Shown here: positions 50,243 to 64,000 of the stretch, piece after piece
Layout: each line of letters starts with the position of its first letter
How positions within the stretch are numbered: position 1 is the first letter of the stretch
From: Glandiceps talaboti
Lineage: Eukaryota; Hemichordata; Enteropneusta; Spengelidae
DNA: 64,000 bases
Direction of reading: 5' to 3'
NCBI RefSeq assembly: GCF_964340395.1
Contig: NC_135554.1
Location: 5,371,475 to 5,435,474 of the forward strand
The notes under the pieces: generated by a model
What the model was told of the DNA's origin: nothing
The model's database searches: none
Seen by the model: the letters and a program-made list of their open reading frames with translations, nothing else
Translations under genes and position numbers: made by a program

Positions 50243-52225
50243 ATCTGAGAGGCAAGCAGGCAGACTGTGAGACAGTGGAGTGTATAAACAGGTTGATGTT
50301 ATAAGAGATGTGTGGCGATCGTCCTTGTGTCTTGTAAAATCAGGCAAATCAATTATACAATTAAAGTTCTCAGTACTGCAATGTTCTCTCAGTCGGACAA
50401 GCTCTCGAATAAAAGATCGCAACATTATTTTCCGTTTTTCCAAAGATAGACATAGGTTAATTCCTTTATTCCCATATCAAGTAAATGTACAAGGACAGAG
50501 TAATTCAATATTAGTTTTATCATATAATATTATAATAGTAAAGTAATTCTGGATTTAATATTTCTTATATTGATACTTGCATAATCTAATATTTTCTCCA
50601 TAGAGGTAACACTGTAGTCGGTGGATATGCTGGATTCTAATAAATTCTAATATCATTTTGACCTTTAACCTTTATTTTGAACATTTGTACGGTGACTTTG
50701 ATTGAGTCTCTGTTACTGATTTCAACTGAGAATAGTTAGGGGTTTAATTTTCGTGAACAAAGTTACAACAAACATTTCAAGCTTTCACTTCCAATTAGAC
50801 ACATTCCGATGTTAATGTATATGCTTTGTCACAAAGAACGCAGAAAAACGTTATACCCGGACCCACATTTTACGAAATACATTTAAATGTCATGAAAATT
50901 GTGTGAACAAAACATTGTTTCAAGTAATTATAAAACTGACACATTCTACGATGAAACATAAACAAGAAAGAATTGAACTATACCTCAGCATAAACAAAGG
51001 TCAATATCACGAATTATGTCCTGCCTGTGAGGGCGCTGTCGCTTATGCCTTGGTATACCAAGGCATAAATAGTCCACTGTTTGTGCTAATTTCCCAATCG
51101 AAATAACAATATTGTTAAAACCAAAACATACAATGTAACGAATGATTTTGAAATATGTTTGAGGATTCAATTAAAGTTGGCTATGAGAATATAATACAAG
51201 TCTTGTAATAAATTGTTTGAGTTTCAACTGTTACTTTCAGTCATTAGTAAAGCTCCATAACTTGAATATCCCATTCGTATGAAAGCAATAAATGCCAATC
51301 AAACTATTAACCTATATTTATTTTCATCAACAAAAAAATGTAAAAGATACTGGTGGCTCAATGTATAGCAAACATCAGAAGATGATAACTTATAACTCTG
51401 ATTAAAAAGTTTTAGATATTCAATATTTTCCGTGTGAAAAGGTTATTTCAATTAACTGAAGTATTCCTTTGACTTGTAAGAGCTTACTGATAACATCAAC
51501 ATAACCATTAGAACTACAAAACCCTGACAATCGTACGCGTAAAATTTGAAATATTCTTGAACGTACCTGAAGTTGTAGTAACTGATATACGTTTCCATTA
51601 AAGGTGCATTAGCAGCAAGTGGACGATATTTCGAAACTGTTTTGTTAGTTACAACGACTCACTCGAAATATCGTTCATCATGAATGGTAATGAATCACGT
51701 GACCTGTGGGTAAATCAATTTGTGTAACTCTACATATGAGATGGTGCAATAAATCCTATGAAACTGATTTTGGAGTCCGTACCCAAAACTCAACCGTGAT
51801 TTCACCCTGTTACTGTACTACGTATGGATAAAATTGAGATGTAATTAACTGTACAAAGTCGAATTATTGGTATTTTAATTTTAACAAGTGAATGTTCTTG
51901 GTTATCTAATCTGGGAAAATTATTACACAGTTAGTGTAGGTTTAACAAAATTAATTTCCCTTTGAAAATGTCCAAAACTTTACTTTATAAACTTTACTAT
52001 ATATACGTAAAATTGTATAAGTAAAAATATCTATGTATAAGTAACCATGTAAATTCTCTTAAATGTAAAGGTTTCTAACGGTCATTCCAAAGTGAACCCT
52101 ATTCCCAACTTCAAGTGACGTTTCCTAAAATGACCCCATCAATTTCAAGTACGTGGTGTGTTCCATAATGACCTCTTCTCACCAACCTCAGCCCCGAATG
52201 CACAGATGTAAACATGACTTTGCCC
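50243..52225. other. Intergenic; dispersed repeat copy 3 at 51695-51795 (minus)
   Basis: No gene supported. The reverse complement of 51695-51795 reads ttttgggtacggactccaaa...agttacacaaattgatttacccacaggt, matching the repeat at 24755-24860. A short inverted repeat cgatatttcga/tcgaaatatcg lies at about 51625-51676, possibly part of the same element. Confidence 0.45.
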
Positions 52226-61287
<9,062 letters not shown>

Positions 61288-61826
61288 CTTCCTGCAACGG
61301 TGTCGTCAATCGACAAATGAAAGGGGAACGTTTTATATAAACCTCAGACAACTATAGACCAAATATTCTATTGTGTTCTCAGTCTAAACACTGGAAACAA
61401 AAACATACGCTCCGATACAGATACGACTCAATATGAATATCTTAAAAGTGTTCAACATTCAGTGTGTTTTAACTAATAAAGTATACAGGGGTGATTGTTC
61501 GAAGTGTACAAAACACGAGTATGATATATAATCGGTATCATTTCGATTTACACCTCCACTCACAACGTGGTTTAGTTAGAGACCACTTTGGCATAATCGC
61601 CATACATAAATTTATCTCTCTTTTTTTCTTGAATTTGAATTTGAAGTTGATTTATACGCAGTAACATTGGTTTCATTATTATTGACGGATTGATTCAAAA
61701 AAATGATTAATACTGATATACACTAAGAGAATGTAAATATGAAATATATAAATGAACTCTACATAAACAACCATGCCTATGAAAGAATTCAAGTTCAATG
61801 CAAAATGTAAAAAAATAATAACTTAC

Positions 61827-61902
61827 TTTATCGCCATGTGTGACTAGATTAGTTGGCAAACACTTGATGCTATAGACTTCCGATTTATTCTGTATATTGG
61901 TC
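61827..61902 (-). other. Candidate upstream exon of the TRPC-like gene
   Basis: Minus strand, between acceptor atttaacag and a good donor AAA/gtaagt, 76 nt, open in only one frame (TNIQNKSEVYSIKCLP...THGDK), ending in phase 0. That joins exon 61287-61075 if the aag acceptor is used. The upstream neighbour would lie beyond the window or in the 62-64 kb region. No homology recognised. Confidence 0.3.
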
Positions 61903-62097
61903 CTGTTAAATAAAATAAATACTGGGTTAAACAACTTACAAAACATACCAATAGAACTACAATGTGTTTTATACATTTCTCAATATGTATATCTTTGTTT
62001 TAGATTAGAACATCTGAGGTGAGTGGTGGACAAGTGAAGGTTTTATCGTACACTAATACAATCTGCTATAATTCTATACTTTCATTACATTGTAACA

Positions 62098-62300
62098 CTG
62101 TACTACACTAGATTACACTACATTATACTATACTATACTATACTATGCTATGCTATGCTATGCTATGCTATGCTAGACTAGACTAGACTAGACTAGACTA
62201 GACTAGACTAGACTAGACTAGACTAGACTAGACTAGACTAGACAAGACAAGACAAGACAAGACAAGACTAGACTAGACTAGACTAGACTAGACTAGACTA
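62098..62300. repeat. (ACTAG)n-type microsatellite
   Basis: Pentanucleotide arrays: ctata, ctatg, then agact with an aagac patch, about 200 bases. Confidence 0.95.
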
Positions 62301-62318
62301 CACTGCAATGAATTACAC

Positions 62319-62706
62319 CACTAAGGGAGCATTCAGTGGGGAGGGTCATACTTTGCATTACATGTTTGGGGAGGGTCACATTTTAAAATCCTTAATTTTC
62401 TGACCAAATTGAAGCTTCGATGATTCAATTATTGTCAATTTGTTTTGTGTGTTTTGAGATGTAAACGGGAGATGTCCACTCAACATTTATTTTTACGAGT
62501 ACTTTACATGCTAAAATACAAAAATAAAACTACATATATTGTAAGAAAATACGTTTCACAAACATGTCGTCTCGCAAAATAGCAATAGTGAATGTGAGCA
62601 TTTTGAATCACCTCAAAACGATGCATTTTGTTGAGTGTATCATCTCATCTTATCATTCACACTGTACGTGAATGTTGTTGATAAAATATGATGGTGATGG
62701 TAGCAG

Positions 62707-62745
<39 letters not shown>

Positions 62746-63257
62746 AGTTTTGAATGTCATAGAGAAAACGGACAATACTGACTCAAGTAGTGACAGTGAG
62801 TCAGATTAAAGTGGCACTGATAGTGGCAATACTGAAGGAGAAGGTGATGATGATGATGATGATGATAATGACAATGATATCAGGGAACATTTACAAGAGA
62901 CCAGATGAGACAGAGTATGCACAACATGGAAAGCACGTTTTAGATACTAACTAGATTGTGTATGATTATAAGAGAAAGGTAACTAGCCAGTCTTTGACTG
63001 TTTGTCACTTTATATGTAGAAATATTGCATTCTAATACAGAGTCAAAATCATTTAATTTGTATGTATACATATAATGGGAATATTGATTAACTTTCAGTA
63101 TATGCAAATGTCATGGGGGGGGTAATGTTTTACAAAATGGGACAAAGGAGGGTAACTTTTTACAAATGGAGAATGGGGGAGGGTCATATTTTACTTAACA
63201 GACTATGTGTGATTTCCTCCGCCCCCCCCCTTGTAAATACTGAAGGCTCCCTTAGTG
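62319..63257. mobile_element. Non-autonomous DNA-transposon-like element, 939 bp, 12-bp terminal inverted repeats
   Basis: Begins cactaagggagc and ends gctcccttagtg, an exact 12-bp inverted repeat, with ttcagt/actgaa continuing imperfectly inward. Subterminal direct repeats of the type gggagggtcatattttac occur near both ends. The middle has GAT runs and an acidic broken frame, with no transposase recognised. The outer bases CACTA recall the CACTA superfamily, but no 3-bp target duplication was seen, so the class is open. Confidence 0.65.
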
Positions 63258-63964
63258 TCAGGTGGTAATTGTATTTGTTACAATGTAATGAGTTGTCTGT
63301 GTGGAATGAGTTCATTGTCTCTGATTTAACTGGTTCTTAGGGAACATAAAATGTCACGGTATGATATGAACAGTCAGAATTATATATAGGATAGTAAAAT
63401 ATAATTACGTTGGAATGGTAAATTAAAAACAAATGTGATGTTTTGTAGACAAATCGAAACGACACAGTACGGTTTCTAATTTAGGGCTCCAAAGTAACTA
63501 TACTTTGTCGTCCAACTTTTTCTACACATTTGTGCTGACCCACAGTAGTCCCAGTTCACCACTCCTTTTCAATGCGTCTAATATCAAACGGTAAAAAAAA
63601 GAGAAAACATGTTGAACTTCGTCTAGTATAGTATAGTACCACATATTGACATCAACAGTGAGTATGTAGATGCAAATAAAATCAGTCGTTTGGCTATAAA
63701 GCAGTGTTTTTATCTTTAGAAAGGCCACATAGCCGATCGGAGCAAGTTATTATATGAAGGACCTTGATTTGGGTTTGTATTTTCTTACACTTTATATTTT
63801 GTTGATCACTTCAAAAACCATGGATAACAATGATTGTGTTCCAGTATTTTCACTTGTAAAGCATAAGTTTGAAAGAGATAACGAGATTTTGTTTATTTTC
63901 ACTCGTCGTGGTACGATCCTATCACCGTAGTGTGTTTATTAGTGTTATTAATATTGTAAATATC

Positions 63965-63999
<35 letters not shown>

Positions 64000-64000
64000 T
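63258..64000. other. Right edge, non-coding; (GTT)n at the end
   Basis: No gene supported. A GTT microsatellite occupies about 63966-63998. Confidence 0.5.

Noticed and set aside
50012-50443. Open frame rich in Ser-Leu-Thr-His
   Set aside because: Translation of the GAGT repeat on the minus strand.

Overview
The window looks like AT-rich nuclear DNA from an invertebrate animal, most likely marine, with a deuterostome such as a hemichordate or amphioxus favoured by inference only. The evidence is intron-bearing genes with GT-AG junctions, metazoan families (TRIM-NHL, DONSON, CD225/dispanin, TRPC-type channel), non-LTR retrotransposon remnants, foldback elements and very abundant micro- and minisatellites. 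No bacterial, organellar or viral gene set is seen.

Region 1 (1-21270) is a large direct duplication. Each copy carries an intronless TRIM-NHL gene (118-2427 and 13475-15766), a 44-bp-unit minisatellite (about 4.3-5.8 kb and 17.5-19.9 kb) and the 3' end of a DONSON gene. Copy 1 keeps the last two DONSON exons (5949-6137, 6813-7163). Copy 2 has lost the penultimate exon and carries a 1-nt deletion in the last one, so it is probably a pseudogene. Between the copies lie a SINE-like element and a 5'-truncated, decayed non-LTR retrotransposon (9569-12119) with a 12-bp target-site duplication inside a degenerate tandem repeat.

Region 2 (23.3-49.4 kb) is a cluster of CD225/dispanin (IFITM-superfamily) membrane-protein genes: one on the minus strand (23355-28805, or starting at 30182) and two on the plus strand (32428-35179 and 45183-49402). 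A probable dead exon (41385-41911) and a short related fragment (38874-38923) suggest lost members. The two plus-strand genes have the same exon plan: a 19-nt first exon ending in phase 1, then three exons. Two further 19-nt phase-1 starts on the minus strand (30164-30182, 40529-40547) match that plan.

Region 3 (52.2-61.3 kb and perhaps further right) is a minus-strand TRPC-like cation channel gene. Ten exons join in frame, from an ankyrin-type N-terminus through the channel domain and TRP box to a short C-terminal tail. Its introns hold long microsatellites. A roughly 940-bp element with 12-bp terminal inverted repeats lies upstream.

The genes do not form a pathway. The main themes are gene-family expansion (TRIM-NHL, CD225), a duplication that killed a DONSON tail, and an unusual density of foldback elements and tandem repeats. 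All gene models rest on reading frames, splice consensus and family recognition by eye. No database search, alignment program or transcript data was used.
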